DNA from: CAJXSN01 sp947492235
GTDB lineage: Bacteria > Pseudomonadota > Alphaproteobacteria > Sphingomonadales > Sphingomonadaceae
Direction of reading: 5' to 3'
DNA length: 64,000 nucleotides
Assembly (NCBI RefSeq): GCF_042492175.1
Contig: NZ_CP170453.1
Coordinates: 2,356,001 to 2,420,000, forward strand
Shown: positions 26,366 through 33,727 of the stretch, one piece after another
Position numbering within the stretch: the stretch's first letter is position 1
Layout of the letters: every line of letters begins with the position of its first letter
Notes under the pieces: generated by a model
The model's input: only the letters and a program-made list of their open reading frames with translations
Told to the model about the DNA's origin: nothing
Databases searched by the model: none
Translations under genes and position numbers: made by a program

Positions 26366-27231
26366 TGAAATACCGCGATCATTTCGGCAGCTGCACCGCG
26401 ATTGCTAGCATTGCGAGAGATCGCTCGCTTCACGCCGAAAAAATGCTGCTCCGCATCTTGGTACAATTCGCGGGTAAAAGGCGTATCGTGATTTGATATC
26501 ACAACAGGTATCCCACGCTCCGCTGCGTTTTGTGCTAGCTTTTGCAGTTCAATTTGTTCTGACTGTCCAAAAGCACTGGAGGAGTAGGAGGTAAAATTTG
26601 AGGTTTGTTCGATCGGTGCATATGGAGGATCACAGTAAATGACATCTCCTTCCTCCGCTAATTTGAACACATCCCTAAAATCTGAACAAATGAATTCTAC
26701 ATTTTTGGTATTTTCAGAAAATCGCACCATCCCTTCGGAAGGCAGGGTCGGCGATTTGTATCGACCAAAGGGAACGTTAAACTTTCCTTTGCGATTATAT
26801 CGGCATAGGCCATTAAAGCAATGTCTATTGAGATATATAAAAATAGCAGATTTACGAATACTGGGCTGAATTGAATTAAACTCATCGCGTAAATATTCAA
26901 ACGAATTTCGGTTATTATTTTGTGGAGTGAAAAGGTCTTCACAATAACTCAGTAATTCAAATAGCCTGTCGCGAACGTTCAAATGAGTCGAAATCAAGTC
27001 ATGATTTAAATCTGCCGCAACACCGCTCGCAGCGCGCGAGTTCATACTTACAACTGCGGTACCAGCAAACGGTTCGATTAACCGTTCGCCAAGCGGTATG
27101 CGTTTTTCTAGTTCATTTAGTACACGGAACTTGCCGCCTGCCCACTTGAGGTATGGACGGTTTTTGAATTCTCGTAGAGCCGCATGCGGTGCCGATTCTA
27201 ATCCGAGAAGTGCCTGATCTAGCTTTGACAT
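26362..27231 (-). CDS. Dam-family DNA adenine methyltransferase, DpnM-like (alpha class)
   Basis: A 289-residue N6-adenine methylase of the D12/Dam class. It has motif X KWAGGKFRVLNELEKRIP, motif I LIEPFAGTAVVSMN, motif IV CDPPYAPIE (DPPY about 201-204) and the C-terminal VKRAISRNASNRG typical of Dam/DpnM. The family recognises GATC. It is first in the operon DpnM-like, DpnA-like, nuclease, the same order as the pneumococcal dpnM-dpnA-dpnB locus. AGGAGGG at 27244-27250 (minus sense) is a strong but rather distant ribosome-binding site. No controller gene is visible. The composition points to transfer. Confidence 0.88.
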   Translation of the reverse strand: MSKLDQALLGLESAPHAALREFKNRPYLKWAGGKFRVLNELEKRIPLGERLIEPFAGTAVVSMNSRAASGVAADLNHDLISTHLNVRDRLFELLSYCEDLFTPQNNNRNSFEYLRDEFNSIQPSIRKSAIFIYLNRHCFNGLCRYNRKGKFNVPFGRYKSPTLPSEGMVRFSENTKNVEFICSDFRDVFKLAEEGDVIYCDPPYAPIEQTSNFTSYSSSAFGQSEQIELQKLAQNAAERGIPVVISNHDTPFTRELYQDAEQHFFGVKRAISRNASNRGAAAEMIAVFQ

Positions 27232-27396
27232 AGTCGGAAGCTACCCTCCTAATCTGGTGTCGTCCACAGCCTTAAGTGCGCATCGTTGGTTATAATGCCA
27301 TGGCCTCGCTCCAGTTGGATTGTTGCCCAGTCGGGGCAGAACACGGATTAGGGTGATAGTCTCTTACATAGGCTCAGGATGAACGGAGTGTCTTGT
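27232..27396. other. Leader of the restriction-modification operon and unassigned spacer
   Basis: No gene is visible. The part next to 27231 carries the AGGAGGG site for the Dam-like gene and a TTATAA-containing stretch (about 27291-27297) that could be a -10 region read on the minus strand, without a convincing -35. The rest, up to the repeat at 27397, has no feature I recognise. Together with the repeat, 27232-27649 is a 418-base gene-free stretch. Confidence 0.4.
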
Positions 27397-27616
27397 GGTC
27401 CGCTGGTCACGGACCGGATTTTCGCTCCATAGGCTCGACACAGTCCTAGAGATTTGGAGCCAACAAGCTATCGTGTCGCGGAGCACGGCGCGGAAGCGCC
27501 GCAAGGGCGCCGAAGATCGGGGGCGCCCGCCCGCAGCGTTGTAGGCGCGAGGGAAGCGAAGCTGAACGACCCAAGAGAGGACATTTCGCGCGCCGGATGG
27601 CGTGCGGACAGAAAAA
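27397..27616. repeat. Structured repeat, copy A
   Basis: About 220 bases related to copy B at 28196-28418 in the same orientation. Shared stems occur at matching offsets: 27397-27415 (GGTCCG/CGGACC), 27486-27501 (CGGCGC-GGAA-GCGCCG), 27505-27528 (GGGCGCC/GGCGCCC) and 27585-27608 (10 bp around GGAT). The third stem differs in sequence from copy B but pairs at the same place. It lies 33 bases beyond the stop of the truncated gene at 27650. The 72-codon open frame inside it looks like chance. Confidence 0.65.
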
Positions 27617-27649
27617 CGCGGACCAAAAAATTCCTTCCTCTCAATCCTC

Positions 27650-28117
27650 TCACCCCTCAGCCAGCGCCTTGACTTCCTCTCCGCCCAAACCGGCCTTGGC
27701 CAGATTGCGCGCTTTCAGCTTCTCGGCGTGGGCGATGGCGGCGCGGGTTTCTTCCGACAAACACTCCCATTCGGCGGACTGGCGGGCGCGAATTTGCTGG
27801 CGCAGGGCTTCCACCTTGCGCTCTATGCTGGCGCGGACCTCGGCGGGGGAGACATCGCCGCGTTCATCCTCCCATTCCTTGCGCCACTGCTTCTTCAGCC
27901 GCTCCATCTTCATCTTGCCGACGGCGTTCAGCGCTTTTGCCCGCCCTTCTGTAAACCGCTCCGGCGCGCGATTTCTCAGCATGAACATCAGCAGGCGATC
28001 ATTATAGACCGTGCGTTTGCCGACCAGCTCGCCATACGAATAGACCGGCACCTCCACCCCGTTGAGCGCGCGGTCCATCGCGACGTCCTCCACCCGCTGC
28101 ATCCCCAGATCGAATAT
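27650..28117 (-). pseudogene. 5'-truncated terminase-small-subunit-like/HTH conserved gene
   Basis: The recognisable part begins near FDLGMQRVEDVAMDRALNG and runs through VYSYGELVGKRTVYNDRLL, MFMLRNRAPERF and a Lys/Glu-rich coiled tail to the stop at 27650. From memory, sphingomonad homologs carry an extra N-terminal helix-turn-helix of the terminase small subunit type; here that portion is replaced by sequence leading into repeat copy B. The frame stays open to 28285, but residues before about 57 have no family character. I therefore treat it as a gene that lost its 5' end; expression from an alternative start cannot be excluded. Confidence 0.5.
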
Positions 28118-28195
28118 TCGTTCTGGACCCTGCGGGCGGGGCGCATCCGCGCCCCTTGCTTCCTCGCATAAGCTCGGGCGGCCAGTCGGCCTTGC

Positions 28196-28418
28196 GGTCC
28201 GCTGGTCGCGGACCGGACTTGCGCGCAGACTGCACGGCATGGTCCGTGAGACTTGGTGCTGACTAGCTACTGTGCCGCGCAGCACGGCGCGCTAGCGCCG
28301 CAAGCCCGACCGGGCGTCCGCAGCGGAATCGTAGCAAAGCGTAGATGGCCGAAGGCCACCCGACCTTCAGGTCGCATGAGCGAGGATTCCGCGCGCCGGA
28401 TGGCGTGCGGACAAAAAA
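28196..28418. repeat. Structured repeat, copy B
   Basis: About 223 bases matching copy A (27397-27616). Stems: 28196-28214 (GGTCCGC/GCGGACC), 28285-28300 (CGGCGC-GCTA-GCGCCG), 28304-28315 (GCCC-GACC-GGGC), 28345-28358 (TGGCC/GGCCA), 28361-28374 (CGACC/GGTCG) and 28388-28411 (10 bp around GGAT). Stems two and three lie at offsets 89 and 108 from the first in both copies. It begins 10 bases after the stop of the hydrolase at 28429, so both copies sit just 3' of a minus-strand gene. Confidence 0.65.
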
Positions 28419-28428
28419 GGTTTCCCCT

Positions 28429-29268
28429 TTATCCCGCCGGGTAGAGCCAAGGGTACATCATCTTGGAGCGGTCGAAGTGGCTCCATTCGCCCTCCGCCTG
28501 CGCCAGTCGCTCGGCCAGCAGCAGCAGGACCGACGGATTGACGCACAGGCCCATATGGCTGCCGACGATCTGGACGCTTTCGGTGTTCTCGCCCTCGGGG
28601 TCGAGGCAGTTCTCCCACGCGGTGATCCCGTCCAGCTTGGAATAAATCGCGGTGGAGGGGACCAGCGGGACGGCGGCGCTGTCGGCCAGTTCCTTGACCA
28701 TTTCGGGGTGGTCGAAGCTCTTGCCCGAAGTGCGCTCGTACATCCGCCACAGATTGGTGGCATAGGGGCTGCCGGTGAAGGGCGAGCCGATGGTCACGAT
28801 CTGTCGAATGGGTTGGTCTGTGGTGCCAGCGATCAGGCGGGCCATCACTCCGCCAAGGCTCCACCCGACCAGCGTGACAGAGCGCCCGGTATCGTCCGCG
28901 ATCTTGGCAATCCGGTCATGCAGCCGCTGCCGTTCGGGGCCGATAGTGGAATGCCCCATATTGCGCCCCAGTTTCCACGCGCGCACGTCATAGCCGAGGT
29001 TCTTGAGATAGCGCCGCAGCAGCAGGGTGGAGGCATCGGACGTCGCATAGCCGGGCAGGACCAGCACCGGATGCCCGTCCCCGCGCGGAGAGGCGGCATA
29101 GGCCGCGGCGAACATGGGGTTAGCCATGAACTCCAGCCCGGCGCGGAAGATATCGGTGCCCATCAGCAGCGCGCTGGGCGGGGTAATCGGCGCGGCTTTG
29201 GCGAGCGTCTCCATCTGCTTGCTGGCAGCGGCGACCGTTTCTTCGACGATATTCATTTGCTTGGCCAT
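28429..29268 (-). CDS. Alpha/beta hydrolase in the class III PHA operon
   Basis: A 279-residue protein with VLVLPGYATSDASTLLLRRY, the nucleophile elbow LVGWSLGGVMARLIA, an extended middle region, and a likely catalytic His in VGSHMGLCVNP. The N-terminal 45 residues are helical and Ala/Met-rich, a little like phasin or PhaE segments. It is last in a minus-strand operon after phaE, phaC and a GNAT gene, 6 bases after the GNAT stop, so a role in PHA metabolism (hydrolase or synthase accessory) is possible but not shown. The stop abuts repeat copy B. Confidence 0.7.
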   Translation of the reverse strand: MAKQMNIVEETVAAASKQMETLAKAAPITPPSALLMGTDIFRAGLEFMANPMFAAAYAASPRGDGHPVLVLPGYATSDASTLLLRRYLKNLGYDVRAWKLGRNMGHSTIGPERQRLHDRIAKIADDTGRSVTLVGWSLGGVMARLIAGTTDQPIRQIVTIGSPFTGSPYATNLWRMYERTSGKSFDHPEMVKELADSAAVPLVPSTAIYSKLDGITAWENCLDPEGENTESVQIVGSHMGLCVNPSVLLLLAERLAQAEGEWSHFDRSKMMYPWLYPAG

Positions 29269-29274
29269 CCAGCG

Positions 29275-29847
29275 CTACTCCCGCTCGCCAAAGGCGGCTT
29301 GCATCCGGCGGTATTCGCGCAGGTGGAGCGACATGACAACCAGATCATAGACCTCGCCATCGGGGTCCTTCACATGATCGCGCAGCAGCGCCTCGGCCCG
29401 GAAACCGGCGCTTTCGAACAGGGCAATGGCACCGCGCTGGTCGGGCGTCATGCGGGCGATGAATTTCTCCGCGCCGCTGGCCTCTCCGGCTTTGAGCGAT
29501 TCAAGCAGCATTTTACGACCCAGCCCGTGGCCCCGCATCGCCGTGCTGATGACCATGCGCAGATCGGCGACATGGTGCGACCAGCCCAGCTTGTCGGTTA
29601 CCAGCGCGGTGATGCCGTGGATCTGGCCACCCGAATGCGCGACCAGGCTGGTGATGCTGCCATCTTCCACCGCATCGATCCACGCGGAGACGACCTTCGG
29701 GTGGCGGATATCGCGGGAGAGGAACAGCATATCGTGCAAGGGCAGGGCGGCGGCGAAATCCATCGCCTTCTGCGCGTCATCGCGGCTGAGCTGCGACAGC
29801 TCCACCATATGTCCGCCGCATTCGAATGAGGAGCTGTGCTTTGTCAT
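29275..29847 (-). CDS. GNAT family N-acetyltransferase
   Basis: A 190-residue acetyl-CoA-dependent acyltransferase. The acetyl-CoA loop is visible as STAMRGHGLGRKMLLESL (R-G-x-G-L-G), followed by ARMTPDQRGAIALFESAGF, the usual beta5-alpha4 segment. The start at 29847 overlaps the phaC stop (ATGA), which fits coupled translation; upstream in-frame Met codons lie inside phaC. The acceptor is unknown. Its place between a class III PHA synthase and a hydrolase is intriguing; a regulatory or detoxifying role is conceivable. Confidence 0.8.
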   Translation of the reverse strand: MTKHSSSFECGGHMVELSQLSRDDAQKAMDFAAALPLHDMLFLSRDIRHPKVVSAWIDAVEDGSITSLVAHSGGQIHGITALVTDKLGWSHHVADLRMVISTAMRGHGLGRKMLLESLKAGEASGAEKFIARMTPDQRGAIALFESAGFRAEALLRDHVKDPDGEVYDLVVMSLHLREYRRMQAAFGERE

Positions 29848-30935
29848 ACTGATCGTTTTCCAAGCCATTTTTCGGTCGCCGGCCACAGCCGTTTGACCGC
29901 GTTGGGTCCGGCGATCACGCTGACATGGCCGCCTTTCAATTCGAGGTGTTCCTTGTCTGCCGATCCAATCTTGTCGATCAGCGGAGCGGAGGATTCAGAG
30001 GGCACGATGCTGTCATGCACGGCCGTGGCCATGAAGAACGGTATCTTGATCTTGGAGATATCCGCCGTCCGGCCAGCGACCTGCAGCGTGCCTTCGTACA
30101 GGCCGTTTTCCCACATCAGCCCGCGTGTCGTATCGGCGAAATACTCGCCCGCCAGTGGCAGGATGTCGTTCGCCCAGCGATCGAACAGGCGGTAAGATTC
30201 GACGAATTCATCGTTCCACATATTGTCCCACAGCCGCAGATTGCCCGCCGTCTTGTCGGCCGGCGAGAGCAGGTCGAACGCCCCGTAGATCAGCTCCGGC
30301 GGGCAATTGCCGTAGGTCTTCAGGATGCGGTCAACGTCGAAAAACCGCTTGTCCGACCAATTGTGAAAGCCGGTCATCTTGGTCATGTCGAGCGGGGTGG
30401 TGAACACCATCAGGCTCTTCGCCGGGCCGTCCAGATGCAGCGCGGCATAGATCAGCGACAGCACGCCGCCCATGCAATATCCGATGACCGAAACCTCGTC
30501 CTCGCCCGTCTCGCGGCAGATCCGCTCGATACAGCTGGGGATGAAGTCGAGCACATAGTCCGCCATGCCGAGGCCGCGTTCGTCATCGCGGGGCGGTTCC
30601 CAGTCGATCACGAACACGTCGAAGCCCGCCTTCAGCAGATATTCGACATAGCTTTGCCCTTTCCGCAGATCGAAGATGTAGCCGCGATTGGTGGTCGCCA
30701 TCACCAGCACCACCGGCACGCGGTACACTTCCTCCACCAGCGGCGTGTAATGCAGCAATTGCAGCGTGCCCCGGTCGATCAGCGTCTCGCTTTCGGAGAT
30801 GCCAACGACGGGCGCGGGCGAGCGGATATATTCCAGCCCCTTCACATTGCGCTGCATCATCCTCTCGAATGACTTGGTCGCCTCGGCCAGAGCCTCGGGG
30901 CCGAGCGGGAAAGCCGGTGTTTCCTGAGCGCTCAT
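29844..30935 (-). CDS. phaC: Class III poly(R)-hydroxyalkanoate synthase subunit PhaC
   Basis: A 363-residue synthase, short as in class III enzymes. The Cys nucleophile box is SVIGYCMGGVLSL, the Asp is in TAVHDSIVPSES and the His in LKGGHVSVIAG. HYTPLVEEVYRVPVVLVMA and AGFDVFVIDWEPP are typical. Class III PhaC works with a PhaE partner, and a PhaE-like gene overlaps it upstream by four bases (ATGA at 30932-30935). The same window has a class I PhaC at 13858-15546, so the organism carries two different synthase types. Confidence 0.92.
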   Translation of the reverse strand: MSAQETPAFPLGPEALAEATKSFERMMQRNVKGLEYIRSPAPVVGISESETLIDRGTLQLLHYTPLVEEVYRVPVVLVMATTNRGYIFDLRKGQSYVEYLLKAGFDVFVIDWEPPRDDERGLGMADYVLDFIPSCIERICRETGEDEVSVIGYCMGGVLSLIYAALHLDGPAKSLMVFTTPLDMTKMTGFHNWSDKRFFDVDRILKTYGNCPPELIYGAFDLLSPADKTAGNLRLWDNMWNDEFVESYRLFDRWANDILPLAGEYFADTTRGLMWENGLYEGTLQVAGRTADISKIKIPFFMATAVHDSIVPSESSAPLIDKIGSADKEHLELKGGHVSVIAGPNAVKRLWPATEKWLGKRSV

Positions 30936-31306
30936 GCGGTTTCAGGCGGTTTGCGCGTGCGTTTGGGCTTTGGTTTTCTGGCGGTGTCTGCGGGTTTCAG
31001 ATCGGTGCCGATCGCCGCCTCGATCCGCGCGAGCTGCCCCTCGATCGCACCTACCCGCTCGCCCAGCGTGATGATATCCTCGCGGCTCGGCAGGTTCGCC
31101 ACTTCCAGCGCCTTGCCCATCGCCTTCTGGATTTGCGCCCGCATCTGCATCTGCATGGCGTTGGACTGATTGACTGCCTGGCTGAATTCCTTCGTGCCCG
31201 TGATGCTCTCGCTGATCGAGTTGGTCATCTTCTCCCACTCGGCCAGCATGGTGTTGAACTGGGCTGCGGGATCGATGATCGGGCCGGTTTCCGATTTGTC
31301 TGCCAT
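30932..31306 (-). CDS. phaE: PhaE-like subunit of class III PHA synthase
   Basis: A 124-residue helical protein. The segment ALEVANLPSREDIITLGERV followed by GAIEGQLARIEAAI matches the conserved C-terminal end of PhaE (NLPS-R then a coiled coil). The tail is Lys/Pro-rich (KPKPKRTRKPP). Classical PhaE proteins are much longer (roughly 300 residues or more), so this is a minimal form, lacking most of the N-terminal region. It is directly upstream of and overlapping the class III phaC, which supports the subunit assignment. AAAGGG precedes the start. Confidence 0.8.
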   Translation of the reverse strand: MADKSETGPIIDPAAQFNTMLAEWEKMTNSISESITGTKEFSQAVNQSNAMQMQMRAQIQKAMGKALEVANLPSREDIITLGERVGAIEGQLARIEAAIGTDLKPADTARKPKPKRTRKPPETA

Positions 31307-31495
31307 AAGCGCGCGCCCTTTGCTGAGAGTTGTGATGCGAGAATAAGGGCCTAGTCTTTAGGGAGCTGTCCGCGGAACTGCCACTACTACCAGTGATGGG
31401 CGGATTGTTGGCGGTTTTTCAAGGGCAGAGGGGTGTTTTCGTTCTGGAAGTGTTGGAAAAATTATTGTGTGGCGGACGCGCCATTATGGACCGGC

Positions 31496-32164
31496 TCAAA
31501 CAAGCAGCTGCGTTCCGCCCTTTATCGAGAATTTGCGATAGATGAACCAGCCAGTCCACATCACTGAATAGAGCCCCAAGGCGGCAAAGATGGCCGGGCG
31601 CGGATCGTCCAAAGTGCTGACGGAGCCTGCGTAGGCTGCGATCCCCATATAGGGCAATGTTCCCACTAGCCAGAATATGGCAAAGCGCAGCAAAGGCATC
31701 CGAGTCATCCCGGCCATACAGGCAGTTACTTCAGGCAGGATTGGAGCCGCGCGGGAAAGCATAATCATGCCGGGTCCATGGGACGTGAATGCGTCGCGCA
31801 TTTCTGCGCGTTGGTTTTCATCTCGGATCACTTTGGCAAGCGCGGTCTCGCCCCAGCGTTTGCAAATAGAATAGCCGCCAAATGCCGCAATGGCCGAGCC
31901 TGTAATGGCTGCCGCGAAACCCATCTCAAAACCGAGGAAATAGCTCCCCAGTATGACAATGGTAAGTGTCGGCACTGCGACGAAAAGGTCGATGGCGAGA
32001 AGGCCTACAACCACGGCGATCACCGTAAGCGCAGAAAGAGTGCTCGCAATCTCCAGCCATTCTCGGACATTGTCCTCAGTCAGGATTCCAAGCACGCGGC
32101 CCAGAATGAAGGTGGAAGCGAAGATCGCAGCGATGGTCAACATGACTTTGAGCAGGGTTTTCAT
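31496..32164 (-). CDS. VTT/DedA-type membrane protein (TVP38/TMEM64 family)
   Basis: A 222-residue integral membrane protein. Hydrophobic helices alternate with the VTT-domain core: AVPTLTIVILGSYFLGFEMG, GSAIAAFGGYSICKRWGE, then SRAAPILPEVTACMAGMTRM and IFWLVGTLPYMGIAAYAGS. The family is linked to lipid scrambling and membrane homeostasis. The start overlaps the stop of the SDR gene upstream by four bases. The 189 bases between this gene's stop and phaE hold no gene that I can see; an AT-rich patch lies near 31450-31475. Confidence 0.8.
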   Translation of the reverse strand: MKTLLKVMLTIAAIFASTFILGRVLGILTEDNVREWLEIASTLSALTVIAVVVGLLAIDLFVAVPTLTIVILGSYFLGFEMGFAAAITGSAIAAFGGYSICKRWGETALAKVIRDENQRAEMRDAFTSHGPGMIMLSRAAPILPEVTACMAGMTRMPLLRFAIFWLVGTLPYMGIAAYAGSVSTLDDPRPAIFAALGLYSVMWTGWFIYRKFSIKGGTQLLV

Positions 32165-32898
32165 GAGTCACCTATTTGCATGATTGCGTTGGCAATTGAG
32201 GGAGAGAGGCGGTTGATGACGCGAAGCAATCTGGCTTTGCCAATATCATTGTCAGGCGTACCGCGTTCGATACCGCGAATGATCTGACGCGCGACTTCTT
32301 GCGGCGAGAGCTTGCCGCTTCCGCGTCCAGTGGTCATCGGCGTGTCCACCAGGGGCAGGAAGGCCTGCTGAACCCGTATATTGGTGTCGTTCAGTTGCGC
32401 TCGCAAACCACGAGACAGATTGTCGAGCCCGCCTTTGGTGGCGCAATAAACCGCTGATTCGGCTTTTGGCACGAGACCGAGGCCGGAATTGACGTTGAGG
32501 ATGAAACTCTCAGGCGGCATGCGCAGGTGACCTATCAAACCGTGGATCAGCTGAGCTGGACTGGTGAGATTGATCGCAATTTCTGTCGCGATGCTGGAGG
32601 GATCAAATTCAGTGTCTGTGAATTTGGGCAAGAATTGCACAGCCGCGCAATTGATCAGCCCATCAACCCCATCCGGACAAGAGTGGGTGATCGCCTCGAT
32701 AGCCCTATGCACGCTTTCCGCATCGGCCAAATCGGTCGCAATATGGGTAGATCGAGGCGATAATTGCACCGCATCTTCCGGGGGAGCTCGGCGCGAAAGG
32801 TTGATGATAGCGTTGGATGCGCCAAGCGCGCGCAACAGGTCGAGCCCCACTCCAGAGCTGCCCCCCGTTAGGACGATGGTTTTGTTTTCGAGTTTCAT
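32161..32898 (-). CDS. SDR family oxidoreductase
   Basis: A 245-residue short-chain dehydrogenase. Cofactor loop VLTGGSSGVGLDLLRAL, a Ser-containing strand FILNVNSGLGLVP, and the Y-x3-K pair in AVYCATKGGLDNLSRG are visible; the middle motif is INCAAVQFLP instead of NNAG. DltE-like SDRs look like this. It heads a two-gene operon with the VTT protein and is divergent, at 51 bases, from the Crp-type regulator, which could control both. Confidence 0.8.
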   Translation of the reverse strand: MKLENKTIVLTGGSSGVGLDLLRALGASNAIINLSRRAPPEDAVQLSPRSTHIATDLADAESVHRAIEAITHSCPDGVDGLINCAAVQFLPKFTDTEFDPSSIATEIAINLTSPAQLIHGLIGHLRMPPESFILNVNSGLGLVPKAESAVYCATKGGLDNLSRGLRAQLNDTNIRVQQAFLPLVDTPMTTGRGSGKLSPQEVARQIIRGIERGTPDNDIGKARLLRVINRLSPSIANAIMQIGDS

Positions 32899-32949
32899 GG
32901 CGCTAGGGTATTGCCGAAGCGTCGCGCGCCGTAATTAACCGAGGTTCAT

Positions 32950-33480
32950 TTGTCGCAATTTCAGCAGCTTGTTGTCAGTAATGGACGGGAAATTGCGCTT
33001 GGAGTTGGTGACCATGCTTTCATGCAGGGGGACCACGATTCGAATGTCTACTTCGTCAAATCTGGTCTGCTAAAAGCGTACTACATTCGCGCCGATGGCA
33101 AGGAGCACATTAAGTCCTTCCTCGCTGAGGGTTCAATTATCGGCAGCATGGTTGCCCTTGTTGATGGCGATCCGTGTACGTTTAGCCTGGTCGCTAGCGA
33201 ACCCACTCTGGTGATAGCACTGCCGTACGAGGTTTTGGCGAACGCGGCTCAAACTGACATTTCGCTGGCGAATGCGCTGGTCGGTTTCCTGTCCGTCTAT
33301 GGAAAGCGCAAGGAACAGCGCGAGTATCAATTGCTTAGCCTTTCAGCTGAAGACCGCTACGAGCTTATGATGCGAGACATGCCTGAAATCGCTGGGAGGA
33401 TTAGCCAAGCCGATCTGGCGGCCTATATCGGCATCACCCCGCAGGCACTCAGCAGGATCAAACGGCGTTTGTCTCGATAA
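32950..33480 (+). CDS. Crp/Fnr family transcriptional regulator
   Basis: A 176-residue protein with an N-terminal cyclic-nucleotide-type beta barrel (VGDHAFMQGDHDSNVYFVKS, FLAEGSIIGSMVALVDGDP) and a short C-terminal helix-turn-helix (ISQADLAAYIGITPQALSRI). No Fnr-type N-terminal Cys cluster is present, so the ligand is unlikely to be an iron-sulfur cluster. The start is TTG at 32950 with GAGG 7 bases upstream; no ATG start is available nearby. Head-to-head with the SDR/VTT operon. I find no clear Crp or Fnr palindrome in the 51-base gap. Confidence 0.8.
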   Translation: MSQFQQLVVSNGREIALGVGDHAFMQGDHDSNVYFVKSGLLKAYYIRADGKEHIKSFLAEGSIIGSMVALVDGDPCTFSLVASEPTLVIALPYEVLANAAQTDISLANALVGFLSVYGKRKEQREYQLLSLSAEDRYELMMRDMPEIAGRISQADLAAYIGITPQALSRIKRRLSR

Positions 33481-33690
33481 GCGATAGAGCTGCTGCCTTG
33501 GGTTCGACTATGAGCTTCAATCCCACTGGCCAGTTTTCAAACATGTGGGTGCAGAGCGGACCTGTCGCCACAAGTCGCGGTTCAGCGACAAAAATCCGGA
33601 AACGATGAACCGCAACTTCTGCGGGTTGGGCCCAATCAGACGCAAACCTGCTCCAATCCCCAGCCCGCCGCAAAACCCCTTTCCTTTCAC

Positions 33691-33719
33691 TTGGCGTTCA
33701 CGCGGGCGCTGGCTATAGG
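33691..33719 (+). promoter_or_regulatory. Candidate sigma70-type promoter directly before bamD
   Basis: TTGGCG (33691-33696), a 17-base spacer and TATAGG (33714-33719). The predicted start of transcription would be only one to three bases before the bamD ATG at 33728, so the mRNA would be nearly leaderless. The upstream interval 33481-33690 contains no gene that I can see. Confidence 0.45.
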
Positions 33720-33727
33720 CTGGGGCC

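Noticed and set aside
24700..27231. Prophage or integrase-borne island
   Set aside because: No integrase, tRNA attachment site or phage structural gene is visible near the restriction operon.
27454..27672. A 72-codon plus-strand open frame
   Set aside because: It lies within structured repeat copy A and reads through its stems, so it is more likely chance than a gene.
32899..32949. Crp or Fnr binding palindrome between the SDR and regulator genes
   Set aside because: No TGTGA-N6-TCACA or TTGAT-N4-ATCAA pattern is present in the 51-base gap.
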